From Gibbula magus (taxonomy: Eukaryota; Mollusca; Gastropoda; Trochida; Trochidae): a stretch of DNA of 64,000 nt. Under the pieces are notes generated by a model. The model was not told the origin of the DNA, did not search any database, and was given only the letters and a program-made list of their open reading frames with translations. The DNA lies in NCBI GenBank assembly GCA_936450465.1, contig OW388298.1:7734035-7798034 (forward strand). The letters are read 5' to 3'. Made by a program: the position numbers and the translations under genes. Positions 24,937 to 36,056 of the stretch are shown here, one piece after another (the stretch's first letter is position 1; every line of letters starts with the position of its first letter).

Positions 24937-26100
24937 GAGAATATCCCGAGAAGCGTACACCACTCAGGCAATCTCCAGAGAAGCGTACACCACTCATCCA
25001 ATCTCCAGTGAAGCGTACACCACTCAGGCAATGTCCCGAGAAGCGTACACCACTCAGGCAATCTCCAGAGAAGCGTACACCACTCAGCCCATCTCCCGAG
25101 AAGCGTACATCACCCAGGCAATCTCTAGAGAAGCGTACACCACTCAGCCCATCTCCCGAGAAGCGTACACCACTCAGCCCATCTCCCGAGAAGCGTGCAC
25201 CACTCAGGCAATCTCCAGAGAAGCGTACACCACTCTGGCAATCTCCAGAGAAGCGTACACCACTCAGCCAATCTCCCGAGAAGCGTACACCACTCAGGCA
25301 ATCTCCTGAGAAACGTACACCACTCAGCCCATATCCCGAGAAGCGTACACCAATCAGACAATTTCCCGAGAAGCCTACAGCACTCGGGCAATGTCCCGAG
25401 GAGCGTACACCAATCAGACAATCTCCCGAGAAGCGTACACCACTCGGGCAATGTCCCGAGAAGCGTACACCAATCAGGCAATCTCCAGAGAAGCGTACAC
25501 CACTCAGCCCATCTCCCGAGAAGCGACCACCACTCAGCCCAACTCCCGAGAAGCGTACACCACTCAGCCCATCTCCCGAGAAGCGTACACCACTCAGGCA
25601 ATCTCCAGAGAAGCGTACACCACTCAGCCCATCTCCCGAGAAGCGTACACCACCCAAGCAATCTCCAGAGAAGCGTACACCACTCAGCCCATCTCCCGAG
25701 AAGCGTACACCACCCAGGCAATCTCCAGAGAAGCGTACACCACTCAGCTCCTCTCCCGAGAAGCGTACACCACTCAGCCCATCTCCCGAGAGGCGTACAC
25801 CACTCAGGCAATCTCCATAGAAGCGTACACCACTCATCCCATCTCCTGAGAAGCGTACACCACTCAGGCAATCTCCTGAGAAGCGTACACCACTCAACCC
25901 ATCTCCCGAGAAACGTACACCACTCGGCCAATGTCCCGAGAAGCGTACACCAATCAGCCCATCTCCCGAGAAGCGTACACCACACGGGCAATGTCTCGAG
26001 AAGCGTACACCAATCAGACAATCTCCTGAGAAGCGTTCACCACTCGGACAATGTCCCGGTAAGCGTACACCACTCATCCAATCTCCTGGGAAGCGTCAGC
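24937..26100. repeat. 30 bp minisatellite, about 38.8 copies
   Basis: The consensus pairs CACTCAGGCAATCTCC with AGAGAAGCGTACAC. Variants include GCCC/GGCA and CCCGAG/CCAGAG. The unit is ten codons with almost no stops, so five of six frames are open for more than 150 codons. The longest is on the minus strand (26077 to 24929, 382 codons, true ATG) and reads a decapeptide SGVRFSGDCL. It starts inside the array and stops just outside it. No flanking exon, signal peptide or polyadenylation logic supports a gene. I treat it as a satellite and leave the frame as a finding. Confidence 0.93.
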
Positions 26101-26743
26101 AAACCATTTTGATAAAGAGATTTCTGACACTAGGTTAACTAAAACAACCCTATTTCCAACACACATATACGTATTAAATGTGCATTTTAGTATGTTAACA
26201 CTATACCTGATAGTATGCACATTGTACCTGAGAGAGAACTTGCCTTTTCTGTGTGTTAAAGAGGTAGGAATATAATGCCTTATGTGTTATATATATGTTT
26301 GATTATTCGTGAAACAAAATGTCAGGAAATAACTATGAAGCACTTTTCCAGGTAAAAATAGACTACCGTAGGACCAGTTTGTGACTATGGCCTGAAGGAA
26401 CGCGTCTTCCACTAATTGCGTGCCGACTTCCGGTTGCTTATTCCGTTATATTGTTCGGTCAAAGTTCGTCATAGGCAGCTGAACATGACCTCAATCGGTC
26501 GCCAAGGTCTACGGAACAGTTCATATGCTGGTTTATATGTTAAGTATAGGAGAGAATATCCAATGTTTCAGGTACTATTTTCGAATGAATAAACAAATTA
26601 GCCTTACCTCCAAATTGAGATGTGCCAGTTTTTAAATTAGTACTCCATTCTGAAATTAGATAAAATAGTGAAAATCAGTGTACATACAAGAAACAGCGAG
26701 TATGAGACCTTCAAGATGAGTTATATTAATCAATGAAAACCTA
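26101..26743. other. Unique sequence, no gene seen
   Basis: No repeat or domain recognised between the 30 bp array and the next TIR element. Confidence 0.5.
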
Positions 26744-27118
26744 TTTATTACCCATATGGTTTGGAAATAACCGAGTTAATATTATTGATATGAGCACATG
26801 TGCACATATCACGTTTGCCTAGCAATCATTGTTTCACCGCGACCTCCCGTATTGTGTCGTCTGTGACGTCATAAAACTATTGTTCGTGACGTCACTGTAG
26901 GTTGTCGTCGCAAGTGAAGTGGGTCGCTTCATGCTTATTTTTTGTCGAATGAAACGTAACAGAATAGGTAATAAAGAAATTATTACACTCGAACGTGTGT
27001 CATATGACTTTTACGAAACGAGTGCAAATTTGTGTATAGCCCTCGCTCTTGCTCGGGCAATACAAATATTCACACTCGTTTCGTAAAAGTCATATGACAA
27101 ACCTCCTCGGGTAATAAA
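26744..27118 (+). mobile_element. TIR element with paired TGACGTCA sites, copy A
   Basis: Terminal repeats TTTATTACCC / GGGTAATAAA are flanked by TA on both sides, suggesting TA target duplication. The first half holds CCGAGTTAATATTATTGATA, then two TGACGTCA palindromes at 26864 and 26887. The second half is a strong hairpin: GTCATATGACTTTTACGAAA...ACTCG mirrored by CGAGT...AAAAGTCATATGAC around GCTCTTGCTCGGGC. Copy B (39736-40079) lies in the opposite orientation and copy C (60881-61030) is internally deleted. No coding capacity. A Tc1/mariner-type helper is plausible from the TA but unproven. Confidence 0.75.
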
Positions 27119-27261
27119 TAATCTCTATGTACGATACACAATTACTCTTCATACGACATATTCTCTGCGAAGCATGAGGGGACCCACACTCTGGAGACAC
27201 AAGTAAATCGAATATATTATATGAATGTCGATGCCATACCATTGTTACAACACGACTGCCT

Positions 27262-27307
27262 GAATATTCGTATTTCTTGAGCGACAGCGAGTGATATTCC
27301 TATATTC
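27262..27307. repeat. Short palindrome of the GAGCGA-loop family
   Basis: GAATATTCGTATTTC, a GAGCGACAGCGAG centre, then GATATTCCTATATTC. It resembles the central hairpin of the element just upstream and may be a fragment of another copy. Confidence 0.35.
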
Positions 27308-28602
27308 CAACATACACTTCCGGGCAAAAGAAGCACCTATACTCACTGTCATCATAGTCAAACTTCAAAATGCTGTTGGCGCATTAAGTAAAGTTTATGT
27401 GTATGTAAGTATCAATTGTCTTGTGAATACCTATACACATTTTCTTTCATAAGGGTTTGACATCGGCAATAATGTTTGTTATTTTATTTTATTTAATTTC
27501 TGTTTTTATTAAATATTTAAAAATAAGCCAAACAATATGTATTGAACATATGAACCATTATGTTTTTTTGTATCCTTAACGCATCTTTGCTGTGCCCCGT
27601 TTAAGTCAAAATGTTCAATAACACGTCTTTCCTTTCTCGTGGTTTCTATAAAAAGCGCCTTCTTCAGAAGCAATTATACAATGTTACAAAACTTATAAAT
27701 TCAATTTAGTTGGTTCCTAGAAATATGACGTAAGTGTGTGTCAGTCAAATTATTAACTCGTGGATTAAAAAATCTTCCATTTTGGGGGTAGGTGTTTCTT
27801 TTGCCAAGACGTATGGCTATGTTTTTTAATGCATTTGTGCAACCTTTTTATTCTAAGTGTTATTTACAACATGCACGTTTTTAGTCTGATAAGGCTCTGG
27901 GCAGTGATTCCATGAATATCTTTCTTTAAAATGTTTGCATGTTTATCACAGTGTCGATGATTATCGCAGTTAAGCAACATATTCGTGTCAATTTGTAATT
28001 TGATAATTCGACCACCCGAAAGTCTAACCATCACGTAACAACCTCACACTTCCATATAATGACGAGACCACCTTTGTCGTGACCCAGACAGAATACACTG
28101 TATCATTTATAAGAGGCATTTCTTCACCCCTTACGTTTGACCGTTTTTATCCCTCCACCAAACCACATGTCAATTTTGCAATCTCAGTGATGAATATTCA
28201 CAATCCCAAAATATGATACTGCATGATATTTCCATTCCTTTCACGACATGTGATTATTCGCTTTGTGTGCCTCATGTAAACCAAGAGTGTTTCCTTACAA
28301 CTAATCTCGGACATGCCATATTTACAGACTACTTACGTGACAACTAATCACACTGGTCTAAAAAAACTGATGGCTCCTCAGACGGGATTTGCGATCAGTA
28401 AAGAACATATAGTCAGAATAAGCAACAGAGGTTTGTGTGTAGAAAGATCCCCTGATTACAACGTGTCCTCTAAAGTGTCGGGTAGGAATAAAAGACAAGG
28501 CTTAATTCCAAGGATTTCTCTTTTGAAATTCGTAACCCAATCCATTCGAACATGATTGTATTTACTTGCAATGTGTCCACATCGATTTCGTTATGAACAT
28601 CC
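27308..28602. other. Unique sequence, no gene seen
   Basis: AT-rich. The open frame at 28313-28555 has no recognisable features. Confidence 0.5.
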
Positions 28603-29110
28603 ACAATTCGTAATCAAATCTAGTTAAGCTTTCTTCTACGGATGAAAGATGTACAGGCTGTTATCATATGTATTTTGCATAAGTAGATTCCATCGTGGAA
28701 ATATAAAGCCATCGAGTCTTGTTTATATTGAAATTGAGTTTGAGTTTTTGCATTGAATTTCATACAATGTACATATAAGGACAATTATTGTTATGTAACA
28801 TCATTTACATAGAAACTTGAATGTTAAGTACAGGCACAAAGACGTTCATGATTACATGTTATTTTGTTATTAAGATTTACAATTCGTAATCAAATCTAGA
28901 TAATCTTTACTTTCAGTATGAAAGATGTACAAATTCTTATGATATGTAATTTGCATAAATAGATTTTGTCATGGAAATTCAAAGATATTCAAAGATGTTT
29001 TCTTTTAATATTGAACAAAGAAGCATATCTGTACATATATATTTACATATAAACGTGAATTTCAAATACAGAACTACGATTAATTACCATATACGTTGCA
29101 TATCATTTGA
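28603..29110 (+). repeat. Diverged tandem duplication, period about 276 bp
   Basis: ACAATTCGTAATCAAATCTAG occurs at 28603 and 28879, followed in both by GATGAAAGATGTACA-like, TTTGCATAA.TAGATT and ATTTACATA.AAAC.TGAAT blocks. Two copies only, with many substitutions, so it is old. Confidence 0.65.
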
Positions 29111-29180
29111 TACACTGTTTTTCTCTACAATCATGCTTTAAATAAGCACTACCCTTCATCCATATCGACAATATTTATTT

Positions 29181-29283
29181 GGTGACCAGTATGAAAATAA
29201 TAATGTTATGAGCAATATGAAAATAAATATTTTATGACCAAAATGAAAATAAATATTTTATAACCAATATGAAAATAATTTCT
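29181..29283. repeat. 26 bp tandem repeat, about 4 copies
   Basis: The unit is ATGACCAATATGAAAATAAATATTTT-like (consensus core ACCAATATGAAAATAA), repeated four times with small changes. Confidence 0.8.
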
Positions 29284-29579
29284 AAAATAAACGTTATCTG
29301 AGCAATCATGTTACATATTAAATTACAATTTTATTTCAAATATTTGCTACAAGCTTCATTATGTTTAAACTAATAACGAAGGGCCTTTTACAGCGCTAAA
29401 CCCTACACCAAGAAGTGACATATGCATGTTCAAACCTCATTCACACAGTATTTCTCTGATGTAAGGATCCACATCGTTCCCTTCTTATCGTCAACGCCCT
29501 TTAGATTATTCAAACCAAGCTGCTAATTAAGGCGTTATCAGTCACCCTGTCTCCATCTTCATACCAAGTAACCAACTGT

Positions 29580-29690
29580 TTAAAGCACACTTTGAAGAAA
29601 GTCACTTGCCCAAGGTAACACCACAAGTTTAACTACTCATGTGAGGCAGAGAACCGACCCTTCAAACTCTCAGATTATGCAACCATGAAG
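29580..29690 (-). mobile_element. SINE-like repeat, copy on - strand
   Basis: Reads CTTGCCCAAGGTAACACCAC, then GGCAGAGAACCGACCC and TTCAAACTCTCAG. The reverse complement matches the copy at 19060-19210 block for block. CTTGCCCAAGG with a downstream degenerate B-box is the look of a tRNA-type SINE seen in reverse. It runs directly into the 20 bp array. Confidence 0.5.
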
Positions 29691-30080
29691 CGAGTCACGC
29701 ATACATCGAGCGAGTCACGCATACATCGAGCGAGTCACGCATACATCGAGCGAGTCACCCATCAATAGAGCGAGTCACCCATACATCGAGCGAGTCACGC
29801 ATACATCGAGCGAGTCACGCATACATCGAGCGAGTCACCCATACATCGAGCGAGTCACCCATACATCGAGCGAGTCACACATACATCGAGCGAGTCACGC
29901 ATACATCGAGCGAATCACGCATCAATAGAGCGAGTCACCCATCAATGGAGCGAGTCACCCATACATCGAGCGAGTCACGCATACATCGAGCGAATCACGC
30001 ATACATCGAGCGAGTCACCCATACATCGAGCGAATCACGCATCAATAGAGCGAATCACGCATCAATAGAGCGAGTCACCC
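29681..30080. repeat. 20 bp minisatellite, 20 copies
   Basis: Unit ATACATCGAGCGAGTCACGC with variants ATCAATAGAG and CACCC. Twenty units fit exactly between 29681 and 30080. The first unit (AACCATGAAGCGAGTCACGC) belongs to the end of the SINE-like repeat, so the array seems to have grown from that edge. Confidence 0.95.
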
Positions 30081-31794
30081 ATCAATTGAACAATTACGGA
30101 AGTTGTTCCAACAAAAAGGGTTCACATAACATTTAATATTTTTGATTAATTTATTTTAATTGAGCATTTTATTATTGACATAATTATAATATTTATGTAA
30201 CATACGTTTATTTATAATGATTTAGTATGGCGTACCCATAGCAAAATACAACAGAAACTTTAAATGACGATATGTATATTAAATTTGTGATCAGTTTAAA
30301 AATATAATATTTGAACATTCAAGAAGTACGTAAGCATTATGGTTGACCGATAACAATTCATGTTCTTATAAGCTGACATTTGATCCTTACTTCATGACTG
30401 AGCGATGCAAAATATCGACTTCAGTGAAAGTTTAAAAAGAATTGTGGAAGCAAACAGCAGCGGCTTAAGATCGGAATTGATATTACATTTACTTACACGA
30501 GGCCAGTAAGGATTTAGTTGATAACCTAGAGGTTGTACAAGTCGGTTCAGGCATCACTCGTCAATTTCACTGATATTACCAGTCCGAATTGATACATTAT
30601 GGATATAATTGCCCAAAAGATCCTCCTGTTTTTATGAAAACCCATCAATCTACGTCGCCATATGATTTGCTATAGGCATCAGCAATCGAACGACTGAAAG
30701 AAGTCCCGTCAAATGCGTTCTAAAATTACCCTTTTCTCCCCATTAGGATAAAAAGAGAGTAAAAAATAAGGCCTTGCCATCTATCAAAGTCGATGCGTTT
30801 CTCCTGAAACCACAGGGATGAAATTGCGATAGTTTGACTGCAATCGTTCACTTTCCATTACAGCTGAGGAATATGTTTGTACTGATCCTGCTATGGAAGC
30901 TGAACTTGATCATCGTTAGGACATGTCGTTCAAAATAAATCTTATTTTTCAGCTCACGTCTTTACAATGCTCTGATGTTGAACTATCTAGGTTAATTAAG
31001 CTGAAATGGTATCTCCAACAGATCGACGTTTCATAAAGAGAAGTTGCAAGAAATTATAAATTCTCATCAGTTTACTCTGGCTTCTATAAACTGACATCTT
31101 TGGAACGTTACTTGATTGGTAATGTGTGTTCAAAATTCAATAACCATCAATTTTTTCACAGTATAATTATTATGATATGTGTATGTACTTAAAGTCAACG
31201 TATCCCTTTCGTTGTTCGTTGGACTTAATTCATTACAACTTTAGTTAACCAAATTCAAAAGTGTGCATAATTAATGTTCCCTCCACAGAGGTTACCCATT
31301 TCGTACACGTATCACATCTCGTAACATCTTATAGCGGGGGAAGTTGTAACACCGATAATCTCCTTATGTCTGTCCAATAAGATATCGTCTCACACCCGAC
31401 TGAGTGCATGAAGTGTAAGATATCAGTGTGCATCACATTGGTAAAACAATCCTAGTCCGTCCCAGGGTTATGGCAACCGACCGGAAGCTCGGGTTGAAAC
31501 AACGTTTTTGACTTTACAGTCAGACTTGCTTGCAACCAATCAGAATTCTCTATTACTGACACAAGAAGACACGCGGTTGAGGCTGTCTGGGAGGACACGT
31601 CATGTCAAATTAAGAAAGACATGTCTTGAACGAAATAAAATGGAGAAGCAAGGTTTGAATTTACCCATTCGGTTCCACGGGGTAGGGTTTACAGGGATCG
31701 GTAGCACGGGATTGTATATGGGCCTAAAGATGACAAAGTGCTCATATAGAAGCAAACATGAAGAAAGTTGTCTAACTATACATTTGAGGACACA
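30081..31794. other. Unique sequence, no gene seen
   Basis: About 1.7 kb without recognised features. The frame at 31508-31816 starts at TTG and has no support. Confidence 0.5.
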
Positions 31795-31935
31795 ATGTCG
31801 AGGTGTCGGTGACTGAGTGGGTAACCTATTGAGAGAGTCAGTGCTAATGCTTGGTTCTTGGGGGTGTGGTTTAAAATCCCCCAAGGGGCTCGTCCCGCAA
31901 AAGTACATATCCCAAATATAACAATGTTACACAAG
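31795..31935 (+). mobile_element. tRNA-like SINE fragment
   Basis: TGACTGAGTGGGTAAC near 31808 resembles an A-box, and GGTTTAAAATCCC near 31868 a decayed B-box. The tail ATCCCAAATATAACAATGTTAC is shared with the SINE at 7.7 kb. It does not fold as a tRNA gene. Confidence 0.45.
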
Positions 31936-32428
31936 CAATCAGCAAAATGTTTAGTTCTTTAGGGGCTTTTTGTCGTTGATATGATACAATATAGTGGCCG
32001 TTTTAAATGGTTTGTAAGTTTTTGTCTTTTCTTAGTCAACCAGGAATTTACAATCAGAGCTTAAATGTAGTTGTGTAAACTTTTGGAATGAAATTAAGCA
32101 TTTAACAGAAACTCAATCAAGCCACAACATCAAACACCATTTTGAAGTTCTTGATTATTTCGAGTTCACCTAAAATGTAATGAATGTCCCATTGAAGTTA
32201 GATACACTTCGTTTAATGACATAATGTGTATTGCAATAGAAATGTCTCAATCCAAACTCGCCCAGAAAACAACCCATTCACATTTCCGTTTGATGTCCAC
32301 TGATATAAACGTGTTCTTCAATAACTGGACAGATTTGTTTACTGAAACGGTCTAGGAATGATTCACGATAATGACTTTCAGAGGGAATCAAATAGCATAG
32401 GGTATATTCATCGTTAAATATGTCTGTC
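31936..32428. other. Unique sequence, no gene seen
   Basis: Nothing recognised before the 32 bp array. Confidence 0.5.
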
Positions 32429-33329
32429 TACCACCCACCTGCCTTGAAGTAGTGCTGGTTTCCCACCCACCTGCCTTGAAGTAGTGCTGGTTTCCCACCC
32501 ACCTGCCTTGAAGTAGTGCTGGTTTCCCACCCACCTGCCTTGAAGTAGTGCTGGTTTCCCACCCACCTTCCTTGAAGTAGTGCTGGTTTCCCACCCACCT
32601 GCCTTGAAGTAGTGCTGGTTTCCCACCCACCTGCCTTGAAGTAGTGCTGGTTTCCCACCCACCTGCCTTGAAGTAGTGCTGGTTTCCCACCCACCTGCCT
32701 TGAAGTAGTGCTGGTTTCCCACCCACCTTCCTTGAAGTAGTGCTGGTTTCCCACCCACCTGCCTTGAAGTAATGCTGGTTTCCCACCCACCTTCCTTGAA
32801 GTAGTGCTGGTTTCCCACCCACCTTCCTTGAAGTAGTGCTGGTTTCCCACCCACCTGCCTTGAAGTAGTGCTGGTTTCCCACCCACCTGCCTTGAAGTAG
32901 TGCTGGTTTCCCACCCACCTGCCTTGAAGTAGTGCTGGTTTCCCACCCACCTTCCTTGAAGTAGTGCTGGTTTCCCACCCACCTGCCTTGAAGTAGTGCT
33001 GGTTTCCCACCCACCTTCCTTGAAGTAGTGCTGGTTTCCCACCCACCTGCCTTGAAGTAGTGCTGGTTTCCCACCCACCTGCCTTGAAGTAGTGCTGGTT
33101 TCCCACCCACCTGCCTTGAAGTAGTGCTGGTTTCCCACCCACCTGCCTTGAAGTAGTGCTGGTTTCCCACCCACCTGCCTTGAAGTAGTGCTGGTTTCCC
33201 ACCCACCTGCCTTGAAGTAGTGCTGGTTTCCCACCCACCTGCCTTGAAGTAGTGCTGGTTTCCCACCCACCTGCCTTGAAGTAGTGCTGGTTTCCCACCC
33301 ACCTGCCTTGAAGTAGTGCTGGTTTCCCA
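32429..33329. repeat. 32 bp minisatellite, 28 copies
   Basis: The unit begins TCCCACCCACCTGCCTTGAA and ends GTAGTGCTGGTT. Twenty-eight units fill 32429-33324, with a 5 bp partial. Six units carry CTTCC for CTGCC and one has GTAATG for GTAGTG, so the array is very homogeneous. Because 32 is not a multiple of three, each minus-strand frame cycles through all three phases, giving a 32-residue protein repeat in three frames, all open for about 300 codons. None of these frames begins with ATG (they begin at TTG or GTG), which argues against translation. Confidence 0.97.
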
Positions 33330-33761
33330 AGGAGGGTATGCACCTTTACGTTAGCTCTGATTGTGTGCAAGTTAAATGTTATTCAAAGGCATGGGTTAAC
33401 TGTTGCATTGGACGATGCAATGGAATGACGAACAGTAAGTGATTAGTGATTGACAAAGCTCGTGTTAAACATTGTTACTGCTGGGACATGTTCAGAAATC
33501 AGTTATCTCATGTAATGACACTGGATATGCGCTAATATGGGAGACAGTAGAAATAACATGTTTCATGAAATCTGCTCAACGATCATGTATTCTTCTATCT
33601 ATTTTATGTAGACCTCACTGTCTCCCACTTCTATACTGGACAAAATAAGTTAGGGATATTGTATGCTTATGATTAATATTTCATTAATGAGTAGGACAAT
33701 GAAATACCATTATTCAAAATTAAATAACTTCATAAATATCCTTAATTATTTTTGTCCAGTA
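33330..33761. other. Unique sequence, no gene seen
   Basis: AT-rich spacer between the 32 bp array and the CT-rich tract. Confidence 0.5.
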
Positions 33762-34680
33762 AATATTCCATCTCCCACTAATACCTTATTTCTCCGACTT
33801 CTATATTCCCTCTTCCAATTCTACATTCTTTCTCTCGTTATTACATTCAAACCCCCATTCCAACATTCAAACCCCATTCCTACATTCCCTCTGCCCTTTT
33901 GAATTCAAACCCCCATTCCAAAATTCAAACCCCTTTCCTACATTTCCTTGTACCCTCCCCATTCCTAATTTCCTCCCCCATTCCTACATGTCCCCCATTT
34001 TTCTCACATTCCCTCCATCTCTCACATTCCCTTCCTCTCTCACATTCATTTCCCTCTCACATCCCCCCTCCCCTTCCTCTCTCACATTCCTTTCCCTCTC
34101 ACATCCCCCCTCCCCTTCCTCTCTCACATTCCTTTCCCTCTCACATCCCCCCTCTCACATCCCCCTCTCACATTCCCTTCCTCTCTAACATTCCTTCCCC
34201 TCTCACATCCCCCCCTCTCACATTCCCTTCCTCTCTCACATTCCTTCCCCTCTCACATCCCCCTCTCACATCCCCCCTCTCACAATCCCTCTTCCACTCT
34301 CACATTCCCTCCATCTCTCACCCCCCCCCCCCCCCCCCTCGCACATATCCTCCACCTCTCACTGTCCCTCCGTCTCTCACATCCCACCTCTCACATTCCC
34401 TCTTCCCCTCTCACATTCCCTTCATCTCTCACATTCCTTCCCCTCTCACATCCCCCTCTCACATTCCCTCTTCCACTCTCACATTCCCTTGCTCTCTCAC
34501 ATTCCTTCCCCTCTCATATCCCCCCTTTCACATTCCCTCTTCCACTCTCACATTCCCTCAATCTCTCACACCCCCCTCTCACATTCCCTCCACCTCTCAC
34601 AGTCCCTCCATCTCTCACATATCCTCCACCTCTCACAGTCCCTCCATCTCACACAGTCCCTCCCCCCCCTCCATTCTTAA
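33762..34680. repeat. CT-rich polypyrimidine tract (CTCTCACATTCCCTT type)
   Basis: About 900 bases dominated by CTCTCACATTCC, CTCTCACATCCCCC and related words, irregularly tandem, sharpening downstream of 34.0 kb. A 312-codon frame over it begins at TTG and is Ser/Pro/Leu/His low complexity, so it is not called as a gene. Confidence 0.93.
34321..34338. repeat. Poly-C run (18 C)
   Basis: Eighteen consecutive C within the CT-rich tract. Homopolymer length here is prone to sequencing error. Confidence 0.95.
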
Positions 34681-36056
34681 AGTCTCCTTCAAACTGACAC
34701 CTTTTTTCTCTTTTATCCCTAACAAACCTGTGTGGAGCAAACCTTTCACACAAGCAGTCACCTTCCTGAGTCTAACCAATCACATCTCTTTTCGAGCATG
34801 CTTAATTTTTGCGCCTCTCGAATTACCGCTCGGCTGATTGTAAAGAAGCCGACTTCCTCCCTTAGATATCTCATAGTATACATGGCTGGCCAATAGATTT
34901 CCGACAACAAGACACATGGAGAAATTCTCCTGTTTAATTTCCTGAACTAGAGCCCTGAATCTCCACACCTAAATGGTCAATAGTCAGTGAGCTCTAGGTA
35001 AGCCATCAAATAAGCAACAAGGTTTACGCAACATCTTAAAAAGAACCAAATTGAAAAATCTATTTTTTGGAGCTCGCACTCTCGCCCTATTTCAACTGCA
35101 AAGCGTATTCAGACGCTGTACAGGTACCTTGCAGCATAAGAGTACTGTAGATCAGTTTTTTCAAATTCTTTTCAAATAGTTTCTTTCGTTTTCTTTTCTT
35201 TTTTTCTTTTTTTTTAATTATGTCATCTCAACGTCCGCTTTGATCATTGCTCAATGAAATTGTACTTTGCATCATCGTATACTCTTTACTTGTAGCCAAA
35301 GGAATATATGAGTTCATTTCTTTCAACACGAACAACTTCCTGTGGATTTCATTTAGCCCTCCACGGGAGTTGGAAAAAAACATATTTGTTTTGAAGACAT
35401 GAGTGTTTTTTGTCTAAAGAACGAAAGCATGCAGGGGATTCTTTGAGCAAAAAAAGTTTGTCAAACAGAATCTTTTTCAAAGACATTTAGCACTTTAAAA
35501 ATCGATTGGAAACTTTTGGGATAATACAAACCATCAAAATGAATTATCATGATCGAAGCCTCACACTCTTGACGTCTACAAATTGTCAATGGATGGAACG
35601 GTTAACCTTTTCCAGGCATAAAAGGAAATATCTTTTGACAAAAACAACGCCTCCATCGATCGCACTGTATCTTTAGAAATAAGAATATTTACCATGAAAA
35701 AATATCGTTTTTGTTGCAATAAAGAAACGTAAATAATTATTTTGGAAAACATACTACATTTCAATGGAAATTGACCATAAGCAGTGGTTTTGTCATCGTT
35801 TCATATATTCATATAAGATGGTACGAAAAATGAGTATGATGATATTTAATGTTATACTTTTTTGGTTTAAATTAAAGTATACTGATAATCGAAATGGAAA
35901 AGTGAATGAAAATGTCCAAAGTTTGTAAGTTTTAGTAACAGTGTAGGAAGAGCTATGACTCATTTGTGTCTCGTTACTTCAAACCATCTCGCTGTACAAT
36001 GATTTCTCTATCTCACCTTGATTCACGAGCAGAACACTGTACAGGGGAACTCGAGG
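34681..36056. other. Unique sequence, no gene seen
   Basis: Includes a T-rich patch at 35180-35216. Nothing else recognised. Confidence 0.5.

Noticed and set aside
24937..26100. CRISPR-like regular array (also the 32, 61, 64 and 113 bp arrays)
   Set aside because: Units are contiguous with no unique spacers between identical repeats and no cas genes. The context is eukaryotic. They are satellites.
33899..34837. 312-codon Ser/Pro/His-rich frame
   Set aside because: Starts at TTG within a polypyrimidine tract. Low complexity explains both its length and composition.
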